A stretch of DNA of 64,000 bases from NCBI GenBank assembly GCA_010093485.1, contig MU001495.1, forward strand, positions 930,001 through 994,000. The letters run 5' to 3'. The notes under the pieces were generated by a model. It saw nothing but the letters and a program-made list of their open reading frames with translations. It searched no databases and was not told the origin of the DNA. The position numbers and the translations under genes are program-made. Positions 43,690 through 55,739 of this stretch are shown here, one piece after another. Source of the stretch: Karstenula rhodostoma CBS 690.94. Lineage: Eukaryota; Ascomycota; Dothideomycetes; Pleosporales; Didymosphaeriaceae. Position 1 is the stretch's first letter. Each line of letters begins with the position of its first letter.

Positions 43690-44078
43690 CAGGGGCTGAT
43701 GACGTTCAACAATGCGCAAGTCTCAACCTCGCCATGCATAACGTGTCTCCTCGCCGAGGTGGTGATCTGCGTAGGATTCGCTCGCAGTGGGGTGTATGTG
43801 CAGGCGTTACAGCATCGCATGCATGCGGAGATTTACGGTATCGGAGAGGGTCACTGAACTTGGAGGGTGAGTTTCCGTGTGGGCGGAATACCAGTCATCG
43901 TGTACGAGATCTCGACTACCCATTGATTAGGGATGTATTGCGGTGCGTCTTCTTCCCGATAACTCCATCTTGTCAAGAAGAAACACAAGATTCCAAAAGT
44001 ATCACGCCTTCTTCCTCAAACTCCGAGCCATCGAGTGCGGATCGGTTACTCGTATTTGTTCTGCATTTCCTATCAAGT
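43690..44078. other. Intergenic
   Basis: 389 bp from MITE copy 2 to the stop of the minus-strand SDR. Nothing recognised. Confidence 0.5.
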
Positions 44079-45054
44079 CTATTGGGCAGTCAAGCCACCA
44101 TCCACGTTCAAGTTGATACCTGTCACCCAGGCCGCGTCGTCGCTAGCCAAGTAAACTGCGGCTCGTGCATGGTCTTTTGCCTCGCCAAATCGACCCCGTG
44201 GCAAAGCCGCAAGAACGGCGTCGCGCGCGGAAGAGAGTGCCCCACCGAGCGCATTGTCCAGCATCGCTGTTTGCGTAACTGGGCATGGTTAGCTTCGTAC
44301 CACATGTGATGAGCCAGGACCAACTTACACCCTGGGCAGATGGAGTTTGCGACGATACCTTGCTTAGCGACATCGAGAGCAACAGTTTTCGTAAGCGCAG
44401 CAACGGCCCCCTTCGAAGCCGTGTATCCAGCTGTCAACACACGGGTTAGATCTCCTCTAGGTGAAATACATAGTCGCAAGCAAGCGAAGGAAAACTCACA
44501 AAGGCCTGCCATGCCGATGTTAGCGACCATAGAGGCGAAGTTTACTATCCATCCACGGACGCCAGAAGGGTGAAGGTCTTGTTTCTTGAACTGACGCACA
44601 GCATACTTGCAGCCGAGAAAGACACCACGGGTGTTGATCCTTAGATGTGCGTCGAAGGCGTCCTCATCGACTTCATCAATAGGCTGAGGGTTGTTTGCTT
44701 CTGTGCAAATTCCCGCGTTGTTTACAAGGCTGGCATATATCAGCACCATCACTATTGGTAAAACGATCGAGATGGAACTCACATGTCCAATCTGCCATAC
44801 TCTTCCACTGTTTTGGAAATCAAAGCACTCCAATCCTCCGCCTTGCTGACATCGGTCTGTACAAAGATGGCTTTGCCGCCCTTTTGGACGATGAACTCGT
44901 GGGTAGCAACTTCTTCGCCCTGGCCAATAGGGCGCAAGTCAGAGCATACAAGCAACGCTCCTTCTTCGTAGAATTGGTTGCATATCTCGCGCCCAATACC
45001 TTGGGAGGAACCCGTGACGATTGCGACCTTATTCAGTAGACGAGGACCAGTCAT
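44079..45054 (-). CDS. Classical short-chain dehydrogenase/reductase, 267 aa, four exons
   Basis: Exons 45054-44783, 44729-44500, 44430-44329, 44278-44079 (804 nt, 267 aa). [14 protein letters not shown] is the cofactor loop, LVNNAGI the NAG site, GWIVNFASM carries the catalytic Ser region, and [17 protein letters not shown] gives Tyr-x3-Lys. [12 protein letters not shown] and [15 protein letters not shown] finish the fold. It should reduce or oxidise a small alcohol or ketone with NAD(P)H; no substrate can be read. It is divergent from the next SDR across 654 bp. Confidence 0.88.
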
Positions 45055-45708
45055 CTTGGAGAGCGATGGTAACGAAGATCGAAAATGATCCAGGACAAAA
45101 TCTTAGAATGAGAGAACTTTTAGAGGTTGGCTCGGTTTGTGCACAGAGAAACCGCTACACTGAGTTGGGACCTTTGCCCTGGCATTATGAGGTTCTTGCC
45201 ATTGTCGCGGCAGCAGCGGTGTCGGCGCGCCACCTTATGCGTACCCTTGTTAACTAGGTAGACGCGCGCTAGTCATGCAGCACGACTCTCGTACCATTCC
45301 ACTGCTCCACCGGATCAATCAGGTTACGATTGACAGGAGAAATAGATTAAATCAAAAAGGAAGGTGACGATGACGTTACAGTAAGGCGCTCTACACCTCA
45401 CTGGCTCGGAGGCCTAGTGTCGGATCAAGACGGTGCAAGCTAGCTCTTACAGACCTAGAAGATTACGCCTATAACGACCTCACGATAGGCTTCCGAGCTG
45501 GGGGAGGGACTGTCTAGGCGAGACAAGCCTATCGAGGTGGACGAGAACGTTTCGCGTAATTCCCGATGAGAATGCCGGCTTCCGGACGGGCAAACGGTAC
45601 CGTTGCATGTCAAAACGTCGATCCTCTGGTACGACCAGCCAAGCAACGAGAATTGGAACCTATTATGGTGGCTAGACGTCTTGAGTTGAACACAACCATC
45701 AGAGCAGA
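45055..45708. other. Divergent promoter of two SDR genes
   Basis: 654 bp. A near-perfect inverted pair (ACCTCACGATAGGCTT and AAGCCTATCGAGGT, about 45476-45538) is the only structure seen. No gene. Confidence 0.5.
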
Positions 45709-46668
45709 ATGTCGAGACCATTGGAAGGTAAACTCGCTATCGTAACTGGGGCTTCGAGAGGTAAGCTTCGAATATTGACTTGCACCCAGCCTCTGTATCG
45801 TGAAGCTTATATGAGTTGCAGGCCTCGGAGCCGCCCTAGTCCAGCATCTAGCTGGAAAAGGCGCAGATGTAGTAATCAACTACACGTCGGACAAATCCAC
45901 CGCTGCTGCGAAGACGGTCGCAGAAGAAATCGAGTCGAAGCACGGCGTCAAAGCGGTCCTGGCTCAATGCGATATAACTAATCAGGACGGTCCTGGCAAG
46001 TTGATCGAGATAGCGAAGTCGCAATTCACCAAAGACGGAAATTTCCAGATCGATATCGTCATCAACAATGCCGGAGTAGTCAATCCGGCTCCAATGGGGT
46101 CGGTGACATACGAAGAATTTGAAAACACTTTCAAATTGAACACGCGCGCACCGCTGTTTGTCGTGCAGGCGGCCATGCCATATCTCCCGAAAGACAGATC
46201 AGGGCGGATTGTGAACGTGTCCAGTATAACCACCAGTATGGGCTTCTGGTGGCAGAGCTGTTATGCGGGCACAAAGGGAGCTCTTGAAGCCATGGTGCGT
46301 ACCCGCCATGATGCTCTGCTCATTACTAACTGTCACCATTGCAGACACGAGTGTGGGCTCGCGAGCTTGCCGAACAAGCGACCGTCAACTCCATCAACCC
46401 TGGCGCCATGATGACCGGGATGTACACAGGACTTCCACAAGAGATGCTTGAGAAAGTCTGGTCGCTAAACTACATGGCACCGCTGGCCAAACCTCGTGAA
46501 GGGATCGATTCGCCGGAAATCGTCGAAGCAGCCAAAGGGCTGGGTGGAAGGCCGGCTTACCTGGAAGAGGTGTCAGGCATCGTAGGCTTGCTCTGCATGC
46601 CCGAGTCCGGATGGATAACAGGACAGGTGATAGGTGCGAATGGAGGAGGGGTGATGACGAAGGGTTGA
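45709..46668 (+). CDS. Short-chain dehydrogenase, FabG-like, 282 aa, three exons
   Basis: Exons 45709-45760, 45822-46294, 46345-46668 (849 nt, 282 aa). KLAIVTGASRGLG (split by intron 1), VINNAGV, GRIVNVSSI and CYAGTKGALEAM give the cofactor, NAG, Ser and Tyr-x3-Lys sites. PGAMMTGMYTGLP and ITGQVIGANGGGVMTKG close the fold. It reads as a 3-oxoacyl-ACP-reductase-like or versicolorin-reductase-like enzyme; the reaction is not fixed. The two divergent SDRs may be co-expressed. Introns are 61 and 50 nt. Confidence 0.88.
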
Positions 46669-48216
46669 AGAGTTGAAGACACAGCGTCACTTTGGGCTTA
46701 GCGTCAGAAAAAGACTTGGCATCGTGTGGTTTCCAGACTTCAGCGCCTACCTGCCTGGCTCGCTCGAATCAACAACGTAGATGACAAGACACATCTGCAA
46801 CATAGAAATGGTATCAGTAATCTGTTTTTCGTCCCGCCAATGTCCGTCTCGTTGAGGTGGAGACCTCTGTCTGTCGAGACAAGCCTCCCGCACAGCGCAA
46901 CCACAGCTAACACTCCAAGCAAAATACTGAACGTGGTCAGAGCTCACATGCTGCTCGAGACTAATGCAAGTACTGCATATTTGCAATGACACATTGCACG
47001 AGGTCGCTGGAACAGCTTGACAGCCTGATTGGGATTCACGTAGAGCGGCTAAACACATCCCTCCTCTTTGCTGTTGCAGTTCGACGATTCACAATCCAAC
47101 TCTCGAAGCCTTCTCTTATCCAACGCATTAATCGGACGAAGCGAGTACTGCGGTAGCTCTGTTTCTTCCACTCTTGGCTGTTTTGACCCCCTGGCCCCAC
47201 ATTCCATTTCGACGCGGGTTTCGCAAGCAGTAGAAACACCTCAAGAATAGCACCAAACAGCGCCTTGGCCTCTTGGTCATGATTTTGCTCTGGCCTTCCC
47301 GCAGAGCATCTCAAAGGACGGACAATAAGATGGCTTCAAAACCACGGGTGGTCTACACGCTTTCTTATCGCAACACATACCCCTGACCTCTTCGTCGGCA
47401 CCAGAACATTGTTTATCCGCTCATTGCCATATCTACGTCACACATCGGTATCGTTCGTAGTACCTTCCGTTATGGTCTCCTCGGCGTCCGTTCTTGGTAT
47501 CTTGGGATGTCTCTCGTTGAGACTTACTTCCAAGGCAACTCACGAGGCAGTTGATGTCATCTAGAAACACATCTGTACGGAGTAACTTCAATCGGAACAG
47601 ATCTCGCTGCACTGATCTGCATTTGCCGCTAGGCAAGCAAAATCCAAGAGCGCCTCATCTAGATCTCTAGGCACGCCAAGTTGCCAAGGCGTGTTGGTGC
47701 AACCAAGCCCGCTCTCGAAACAACAAACACAACGCTCCGCCCACTTCACCATAGTCCCAAGAAGCGGAGAGGAGCCGCTCCAGAGACATGACGCGCTCTT
47801 GGACATGGCTAGGAAGTGGGAGACGTGGGATATCGGGGTCCTGTGTCAGCGGAACCGTATCGGATCAGCGGGGCATCTGCAGGGCGTATCGGTCTTGGGC
47901 GGGATGCCTCAGCTTGCGTCTTCAATTTTTGTCTTGGGCTCGTTTGTGTTTGCTTGGTCAAGGTAGCGCATGCTTGGGTGGCAGTCTTGGGCGCAATGTA
48001 GGCTGTGTATCGTGAGGGGGAGGTTGGGTCACAGCCACGAGTGAGCGTGACACAAAGGCTCAGGCGCTCCGGTATATAAATGGCGAACATCCACTTCACC
48101 ATGGGGACCCCAACTCCACTCATATCCACCTTCTCCGTCAGCTCTTCTCGACCATCAAGTCGTCGGGCACGTACAACTTGACCTACCCAGTTCTGTTCTT
48201 CCGCAAAAATTCCACC
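46669..48216. other. Intergenic
   Basis: 1.55 kb with short frames on both strands but none gene-like. A TATATAAA box at 48073-48080 serves the next gene. No RNA gene found. Confidence 0.5.
48073..48080 (+). promoter_or_regulatory. TATA box of the small secreted protein gene
   Basis: TATATAAA, 137 bp before the ATG at 48217. A pyrimidine-rich start region follows at about 48110-48150. Confidence 0.6.
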
Positions 48217-48423
48217 ATGAAGCTCACAGTCGCCATTGCTTCACTCCTCGTCACACTCGCAGCAGCGATGCCCGACCCACTCCCTCGGGGCTACACGGGT
48301 CCCTGCTCGACGAGAGACTGCGGTGTAAACCACCTCGACTGCACGGGTCGAGGAAACCTCTGCGTACCTTGGCCGTCTACCGATCCGGCTCTGCGCAAAG
48401 GGTGTACGTGCAGCACCGGTTAG
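48217..48423 (+). CDS. Small secreted cysteine-rich protein, 68 aa
   Basis: The ATG sits in a good context (CCACCATGA). The signal peptide is MKLTVAIASLLVTLAAA with a likely cut after Ala17. The mature part is about 50 residues with six Cys (GPCSTRDCG, LDCTG, NLCVP, GCTCSTG), enough for three disulfides. Size, leader and Cys content are those of fungal effector candidates or antimicrobial peptides, but I do not recognise the family. A strong TATA box precedes it and long non-coding DNA surrounds it. A 3' intron is possible because GTTAGT overlaps the stop region, which would lengthen the C-terminus. Confidence 0.7.
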   Translation: MKLTVAIASLLVTLAAAMPDPLPRGYTGPCSTRDCGVNHLDCTGRGNLCVPWPSTDPALRKGCTCSTG

Positions 48424-49595
48424 TTGAATAAACACAGCAACGACACGTCCTGGTAAGTCCATCTATTAAGTCCTGCCAGGCGTCAAAGTGAAGGGTGCCA
48501 CGATCCATGCATTTCCCCCAGGATGAACTCAACCCGGTCCTGATTGAGAAGCAGCACCACGACACCACGGCCGAGAGAGGCCTCGACGAAAACGGAGCCC
48601 CGAGTTCGTGCCTTGGCAGACTGGCGAGCGCCGACACAACCCTGAGCGCTACGATTGCAACTCAAGTCCGACGCACATGCTCCACGCGCTACCGACCTTG
48701 CGCACTGCGTGGCATAGTCCCATGCAGGGCGAACACGAGCGGTGCAAGTCTATAGGACTGTTCAGGAGGATGCAGGACATGATGTTTTTCCCCAATATAG
48801 ACATGCCTTGACGAAATATTACGACTCTTTCTATCTATCACACTGGATCTAGTATTCACGCACTCTTCGCCTTCTCCGATTCCCCATGCAGGGAAAGCCT
48901 TGTAGCCCTGCCAAGTGCAACTTCGACCCCCACCCATGATACATGTGTCAAGTAGCCTTTCTTGGTATTTATACGTCTCCGCCGCTTCGAAACGGTTAAA
49001 GCTTGACTTGACATATCTGCTAGCTACTCATGAGTGAATCGCCGTTTCAGAGAGTCCGCAACAATGACAATGACAATGACTTCGGCCGCATGGACTAAAT
49101 TTAGTGGTAAGTTACAATTGGTGTACGCCATTACAGATTCATCACGCATAACAACCAACATCTCTGTCATGTTGGAGGTACAGAATCACTCTCTAGCATA
49201 TGATTTGGTCATCACAATGCAACGTCATCCCATACGGATAGCTTGCGCTTCTCATTTCGCGTTCCATGATGCACAGCCTGTCAGGAGTTTAGGTATCGCA
49301 CCCCAGAAGCGTGTTTGAAGGTGCACCTGAGAATGGGAGAAATTGATTGATGGGTTGATCTAGCTGTAACTGCTGAAAGAGTCTATGTATGGATAAGGTG
49401 GCTGGGGTCACCTGACCTCCTCCAAACAAAGCGAACCATGCTCTCAGCCATCCTTACTGTACAGTTCCACAGCATCGAATCTTGCACTCTTAGTTCTTAA
49501 TCCAAGCCCTACAACCGATTACCTCCAAGCAAGTGTGTTGGAGACTGGCTCCGACCGATAGACATTGAGTCGAATCTACTCCGCCACGATGCGAC
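48424..49595. other. Intergenic
   Basis: 1.17 kb with a short ACAATG triplicate at 49061-49078. No gene recognised. Confidence 0.5.
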
Positions 49596-50918
49596 TCATC
49601 TCACGCTTTCTTGTCCTTGAGTTTCGGCCTGCTCTTTCATCCACGGCGCCGTGCTCAAACCACGCGCCTGGATCGCCCATACCTCCCTTCCCATCCGCAA
49701 AAGATCCGGTCCAAAGTCTTTTAACACCTTCTCCACATCGAAATACTCCGCGCGGAGTGCTTCCGCGAACTCATAGTCTGTTCCGAACGTGGCTGCCTTC
49801 CATTGTCTTTTCCAGGCCGCTATTGCTGAAAGAGCTTCGGGATGCTGGCTCTGGACATCTTTAACGACCATGTAGAAAGAAGACCGCCTTGTGTGGTGAT
49901 TTTCTGGTTTGCACAACTGGACCGAAGAAAACTTGTTGAAAGTGTAGAGCAAGCCTACCGACTTGGGCATCTCAACCTTGTGGAGAATAATGATCATGGT
50001 TCCACCAGGGCGAAGGTGCTCAAGGCCGATTGCCAGCTGCGCGGCGGTGAGTCTGAAGGCCTCATGATGCTCCCGGTAAGCGGCTCGCTCCTGGTTTCTC
50101 AGGACCTGGCCATCGCAGATGACAAGATTGAAGGTATCGTTGGGATCGAACTGTTGCGGAAGAAATTTCTCGACATCCGGATGCCCAAGAGGAATATCGT
50201 TAACGCCCATATCTACAGCCAGCATGTTAATGTCCAAGAACTTGTAGGACGCGCCGCGAATCTCTGGGATGAGCACTTTATCTCCTCCATCGCTGACAGG
50301 CAGACTTATCCCGAGAGCCTGAGCGCTAGAGTTCATTGTCATAGCTGTAGTAAGAAAGCCTCCAGGCGCCATGCACATGTCAAGAATTGCGGGGTCATCT
50401 CCGAAACCCTTTGGAATGGCGAAGGAAAAACCGGTCCTCTGATGCATCTCTTGTGCGATTCCTTGCATCTTGCCGTAGAAGAATCGCTCATTTATTTCGT
50501 TGGCCACTTTAGGCTGCGTCTTGAAGTATGCATCGGCTGCCGGATTGCTCCACCCCTTCGAATGTCAGCGTTGTTGTTTTATTATTCAATAGATATTATG
50601 TAAAATCTTGCTCACCACTTGTCGGAGCTTGGTCAATTGACGATATTCCACCGAATTCTCCAACAAGTAAGTTTTGATCTTCAAGCTAGCGTCCTCGCGC
50701 CAATTTTTTGGCTTTTGGATCTGATCCTCTGGCGAGTCGCAGGTGGGGTTTTCCACATCGAATGCAGCAACTACGCCACTGAGAGAGACCGCTGGGGCGA
50801 GCTCCTCTTCGTCGATGCGAAGCTGGGAAAGACTCGACGTCAATGAATCAGACGTGTGCGGCTCCCCGTCTGTTGGGACGGGGGCACTGCGATGCTCCTC
50901 CGCTCGAAAGGATGGCAT
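49596..50918 (-). CDS. FtsJ-like methyltransferase, 420 aa, two exons
   Basis: Exons 50918-50616 and 50555-49596 (1263 nt, 420 aa); the intron is 60 nt. The SAM motif is ILDMCMAPGGFLTTAM; FNLVICDGQ gives the Asp, RPGGTMIIILHKVE the Lys and the following strand, so the RrmJ/FtsJ fold with its K-D-K-type site is likely. The first 100 residues (before WSNPAADAYF) are charged and probably disordered or regulatory. Substrate is unknown; members act on rRNA, tRNA or mRNA caps, but this fungal group is uncharacterised as far as I know. Confidence 0.82.
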
Positions 50919-52012
50919 AGCGGTAACGGCGAGACTGAGATAGAACGACAGACAATACTGTATATTGAAGCGAGGGATGCCAGTGAAAAGATAAATAGAC
51001 CAAGCGAGCTGAGTAAACGGTCAAAAAGCCGTCTCGTTAAACGATGATGCAAGGTGAAAGTGAAAGCGAAGCACACGGTAAACAACAGCCCTGCTCGCAA
51101 AGGGCAAGCGCACGCCTTCCTATTCAATAGTTCCATTCCCCTCGGGCAGGAACCACGCAAACAGCCGAGAGCGTGCTCTGACATATGATCGCAACTACCT
51201 GGTTAGGTACTCATACAACAACCTATGTCCTCCAGTTGTTACTGTGGCAGGTAGCCTATCGAGGAGGAGACCCACACAGTTGCATACACATACATACAAT
51301 GCAAAGGGATACTCCTGCCATACCCCTATCACCATGACAGTCACACCCACGATCTACCACCCAACTCAAACTTACCTACTTCTCAAACTGCCGGCTCACC
51401 CAGCCCAACAGAACTCCCAACTTCCCACTTACAAAACAGACTACCAACTTACCACCCTCCCATCCCATCCCAACCCATCATATATCTCAACACAGCGCAA
51501 ACCCATCCTACCCACTTCCCCTGCGATACCGTCTCACGGACTTTTGTTCTATTCTGTGCCGTTCTTTAGGCGGAGAAAACACCCAAGGTCTACACATACA
51601 TCTCCCGCATCGTATCGCATCGAACCGCACCGCACCGATCGCAGGCTGACTTGGGCTCGAATCGTCTCATCTCGTCTGCTCACACACGCATCCATTTAGG
51701 CGCATCACGCAGCCGATCCCACGCAAAAAAGCACGCACGAACCCGTGAACAAAATTATAGACGGGCGAAACCATGCTTGCGCCGCGCATATAATTCGCAC
51801 GGACTGCTGTTCTATAAACCCATCCCATAGTCTACCATGCATATCACACCAAACCCATATATACGGATAACACCAAGGCCCTTCTACCATACCGCACGCG
51901 AGATAAAACACCCCATCCCATGCAGCCCTCGCCATCCTTGATAAAACACCAAACACCTTTCGCTAAGCCCACAGAAACACACAACCCAACACAACCCAAC
52001 ACCCACGCCAGC
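50919..52012. other. Intergenic
   Basis: 1.09 kb, C/A-rich at 51260-51700, with short repeats of the ACAACCCAACAC type near 51978-52000. No gene recognised. Confidence 0.5.
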
Positions 52013-54996
52013 CTACGCCCTCTTCTCCCGCGGGATACTCGGCCCAGCATTCAGCGCCCCCGCGAAAAACCTCCCCACATCCCCCGGTCTCAATTTCCCC
52101 CTGAACCCGCCCCCATTCTCGCTCGCCGTGCTGCGCCGACTCAGCCCCGTGCCTGTGCGACTCAGCCCCCCGTCGCCCAAGTCGCTGACATTGCTCCCCC
52201 GTCGCGCGCGCCTCATCGCGTCCTCGTCCTCTTTCTTGTGCAGCGACTCCGACGGGAGCAGGATGGCACGGTCGAGGGCGTAGGGCAGTCCGCGGTGGCG
52301 GCCGCGGATCTGCATGGCGATGACGATGAGTTTGGAGAGGGGCTTGAACTGGCCCGAGAAGGAGGCGTTGGTGCCTGGGTAGCCGAGGGAGAGGCCGACG
52401 GTGCCGTAAGCGGAGACGATTTCGAAGAGGACGGAGAAGAGGGTGAAGGCGTATTCGTTGGTCTGCGCACGTTAGCGGTGAGGCGTGGAGGGGATGCGGA
52501 GCTGGGGGCGGAGGGGTGGGGACCAAGTGTTTGCCGCGGGCAATGTGATTGTATGGTTCATACATTGCTCGCTTCAATAACCTGTACCTGCCGCCACCTC
52601 GAGAGCCCCTGGAGCTTCCCTGGAAGCCGACTTACGTTCTCCAAGCGAGAGCCTTCGACGATCGCGATGAGGAAGAAGCCCAAGAAGACGTACCACAAAT
52701 CGAAAGACAGTTGGCGACGTACGTGGGTGCCGAAGTAGCTATTTTCCGTGTTCTCATCTTCATCACCGGACCAGATGCCGAGGGAATTCTCTTCGTACAC
52801 GTTGGTTTTACGCATGGAAATAGCGATGGGAAAGACTGAAATGTACATCATAATCAGGTACGACACCTGGATGGCGGGATGCAAGTCAGAGAGACCGACA
52901 ACGGCAAAGCCTGCAGTGCGAGTTGAGGCAGCCTGGAACAGGCCGTCAAGGAACCGGAACCCCCCGGGCAAGCCTTCGACGGCTTGGGCGTTGAGCTAGG
53001 CGCGCATTAGTGAACATTCCGATTGCCGATTGGAGCACACTCACATCTAGAACAATGAAAAAGATTAAGTCGATGCCGTTAAGGAGAATGAGCACCCAGA
53101 ATAACCACCAGTTAGCGCTGCTGGGAAACAAGAGTGTGAAGCAGCGACGCGGATGATCGAGGAGAAACTTGAACTCTTCCCAAACGCCGCTCCGGTACGG
53201 CACGCATTTGGAACAGAGCCAGATGATGAAGCGAAGCATACAAGGGAAACCGGTGTTTCCGATGATGATGAGAAATGTGCCCAGAAGGAGGGGGAGAACG
53301 CATAGTTGGAACATGACCATAGAGTCAGGATTGAGGGTAAATCCCAAATCGTTGAACATGGAAGCTGGCGTGAAGAAGCCCCTGCCAAAATTAGCTTGGA
53401 TGTTGACATGGTTATGTATAGTGCACTACTCACCACCACACAGGGCTCACGCCGACATCGCGAAGTTTAGCGGAGTACTTTGCGTCGTTCACAGCCCAGG
53501 GAAGCAGGCATATCATGCCCAGTAGGTGGAACCCCACAAAGTAGCACACGAGAACAACAGCCAACAGCTTGAGAGCTCGATATTCGATGCCGCCGAGCTC
53601 CTCTCTCTGTTCCTCGGTCAGATCCACAAAGGCGGAATTTCTCCCCACAGTTGGGGTCCAACTCAGATACGGCATTGGGTCCTCTTCCTCCTTGTCGCGC
53701 GTAAGGAAACTGCTAAATGTCCTTGATCTTGACCGGTTTGGCACGTGTAGACCACTCGTAGGCGCTTCCTCTTCAGACACATCGGACCGCCGTCGTGTCC
53801 GGTTGAAATTGTATGCAGATGGTCCCGCATTAGGGCGACGACGCACGTCCGGAACGTCAATAGTTATGTGAGTCCTGAAAGGGTGGTCATCGCCATTCAA
53901 CTCTTGCTCTTGCGCCGGAGGTCTAGAAGGCGACCCAGAGCGTTTTACCTGCAGACGATCTCCGTCATGGGAAGCACTCGTCACCGGCCTGTTTAGTTCT
54001 GCACCTTCTTCAATCCGCTCTGGGACAAAGCCAAGATCATAGTCGCGGGGACCCGGTATACGAAAGGTAGTTGCATCCTTCGGGTTGCGCTGGTTCTCCA
54101 CAAAAGCGATGCTCGTGTTCTTGTCCTTCTGAGGCAGTCGCTCTTGGAGGGGTGCGACCTCGTCTGCAAAGGTGATGTTGCGATGCAACACCATCTCAAG
54201 GCGGTCGTTTTGAGGTGAGACGTCTGTCGGTGTAGGTTCCTTCTCTTTACTGGGGGTGGACGTATTGGCAATATCATCGTCCGAATCCTCTATGGCGACC
54301 TCTCCCTCGTGGAACGCTTCCTCGTCATCGATTCTGGTGCCCTTAACGTGACCACTGGCGGACCTCAGCACTCTTATCTCCCGACCTCCCACTCCATTCT
54401 CTTCTCTGCCGACGTCTCGCTCAAGATCGGGTTTCCCTTCGCTCTTGGCGACGGACCTAGTTCTTGTTCGTCGCATGTTGCGCGCCTCGAGCACGACATT
54501 CTGAAAACGTCTTTCGAACCAATAGAGACGGATAAAGACAACGAACGTGTTTATGAAGATAGGGTTGCAAATAGAAGCGGATAGCATGAGCACGACCTGG
54601 GTGTACCGATTAGCAGAGTCATCGTAGCCAACGCTGGTTTGGTTTACCTGCTGGTACAGTTGCAACTTATTGAGGTCGATGCTGTTGCTGGTCAGCTCAA
54701 CTCGCAGATTTGTCCCATTCCACCTACGTGTTCAGCCCACTCTGAGTCGCTGCACCGCTGGCAAAGAATAACGCGTCGATATACGCCATGTTCTTGGCCG
54801 GATAGAGGATGACCGAGCCGATAAGCGTCAAGGAGACGATGTAAATGTCTGGTTGTTGTTAGTAGGCACCACGGCGGCATGTATTCTGGTACGCACAGTG
54901 GATAGTGATGAAGTTCAGACGTGGCTTGAAAGCCAACTCTCCGTTTGGTATGCGCTGCTTCAGCCATCCGAAGACGACAAGCCACGGGCCAAACAT
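52013..54996 (-). CDS. TRK-family potassium transporter, 856 aa, seven exons
   Basis: Exons 54996-54897, 54848-54728, 54687-54648, 54596-53434, 53381-53045, 52995-52636, 52462-52013 (2571 nt, 856 aa). Four pore loops of the Trk/Ktr type are seen: ASGAATQSGLNT, FFTPASMFNDLGFTLNPDSM, AASTRTAGFAVV and IVSAYGTVGLSLGYPG, each with the selectivity Gly. A long cytosolic loop of about 300 residues between pores 1 and 2 is rich in Glu, Arg and Ser, as in yeast Trk1. TM segments such as LLAVVLVCYFVGFHLLGMICLLPWAV flank it. It should bring K+ into the cell, driven by membrane potential. The third exon and the 40-nt intron before it are the shortest parts. Confidence 0.9.
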
Positions 54997-55739
54997 CTCG
55001 CGCTGGATCTTCCTTGTCTCGGCGATCGGGATCGGGCTCGTTGAGAGACGTCAGACTAGGAGTCTGCTCGAATATCCAGGTATGCTCTCTTGCGGAGAAT
55101 GACAGGCGGGCGGTGCTCGAGCTCGAGGGGTGTGCTGTTATAAGGTGCAGACCGACGCGAAGTCGCTTTGCGAGTTCTTGCGATTCGAAAGGTGCATTGT
55201 CGGCGGTCAGCGGATACGGCGAGGATTCGAGGCTCGGGGTCGCATTCGATTGAAGTGATGGAGGCTGTGAGACGGGGTACTAGCGGGCCGGGCGCATTCG
55301 CGAGTTCTGGTAATCAATCAGGGTACTGGCGGCGCGAAGACAACGCGGATGGAGGTTGACCGCCAAGACCGAGGTCTCGAACTGCGCCGCTTCGGGAGCG
55401 GCACACCACTGCAATTACTGGCCGGCCCAATTATACCCCCGCTCTCTATCGAAACATGGTAAACATACACGTGCAGTTCAGGCGCCTCAGTCCGCGCATT
55501 GGCATCGCATCGCATTCAGGTACCAACTGGCTATATTTAGGAGATAAAGAAGGAGCTGTTTGCTGTCCTCTCACGCACCGCAAAGTATTCACAGTCGAAA
55601 AGCATCGTCGTCGCCATGCAGCATCGCCCAATGCGACCAGAAACACGCAGAAAAAATGAAACCACCACCACATCCTACGCATGCAATTTGTCCTTCTAGT
55701 CCCCCCCAATCTAATCACCGCATCTTGACCGCATGTTCA
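54997..55739. other. Intergenic
   Basis: 743 bp, promoter of TRK and 3' of glycogen synthase. An in-frame stop upstream of the TRK ATG supports that start. No gene recognised. Confidence 0.55.

Noticed and set aside
36000..46700. Secondary-metabolite cluster (MFS, SDRs, receptor-like gene)
   Set aside because: No polyketide synthase, peptide synthetase, terpene synthase or P450 is present; the neighbours do not form a pathway I can name.
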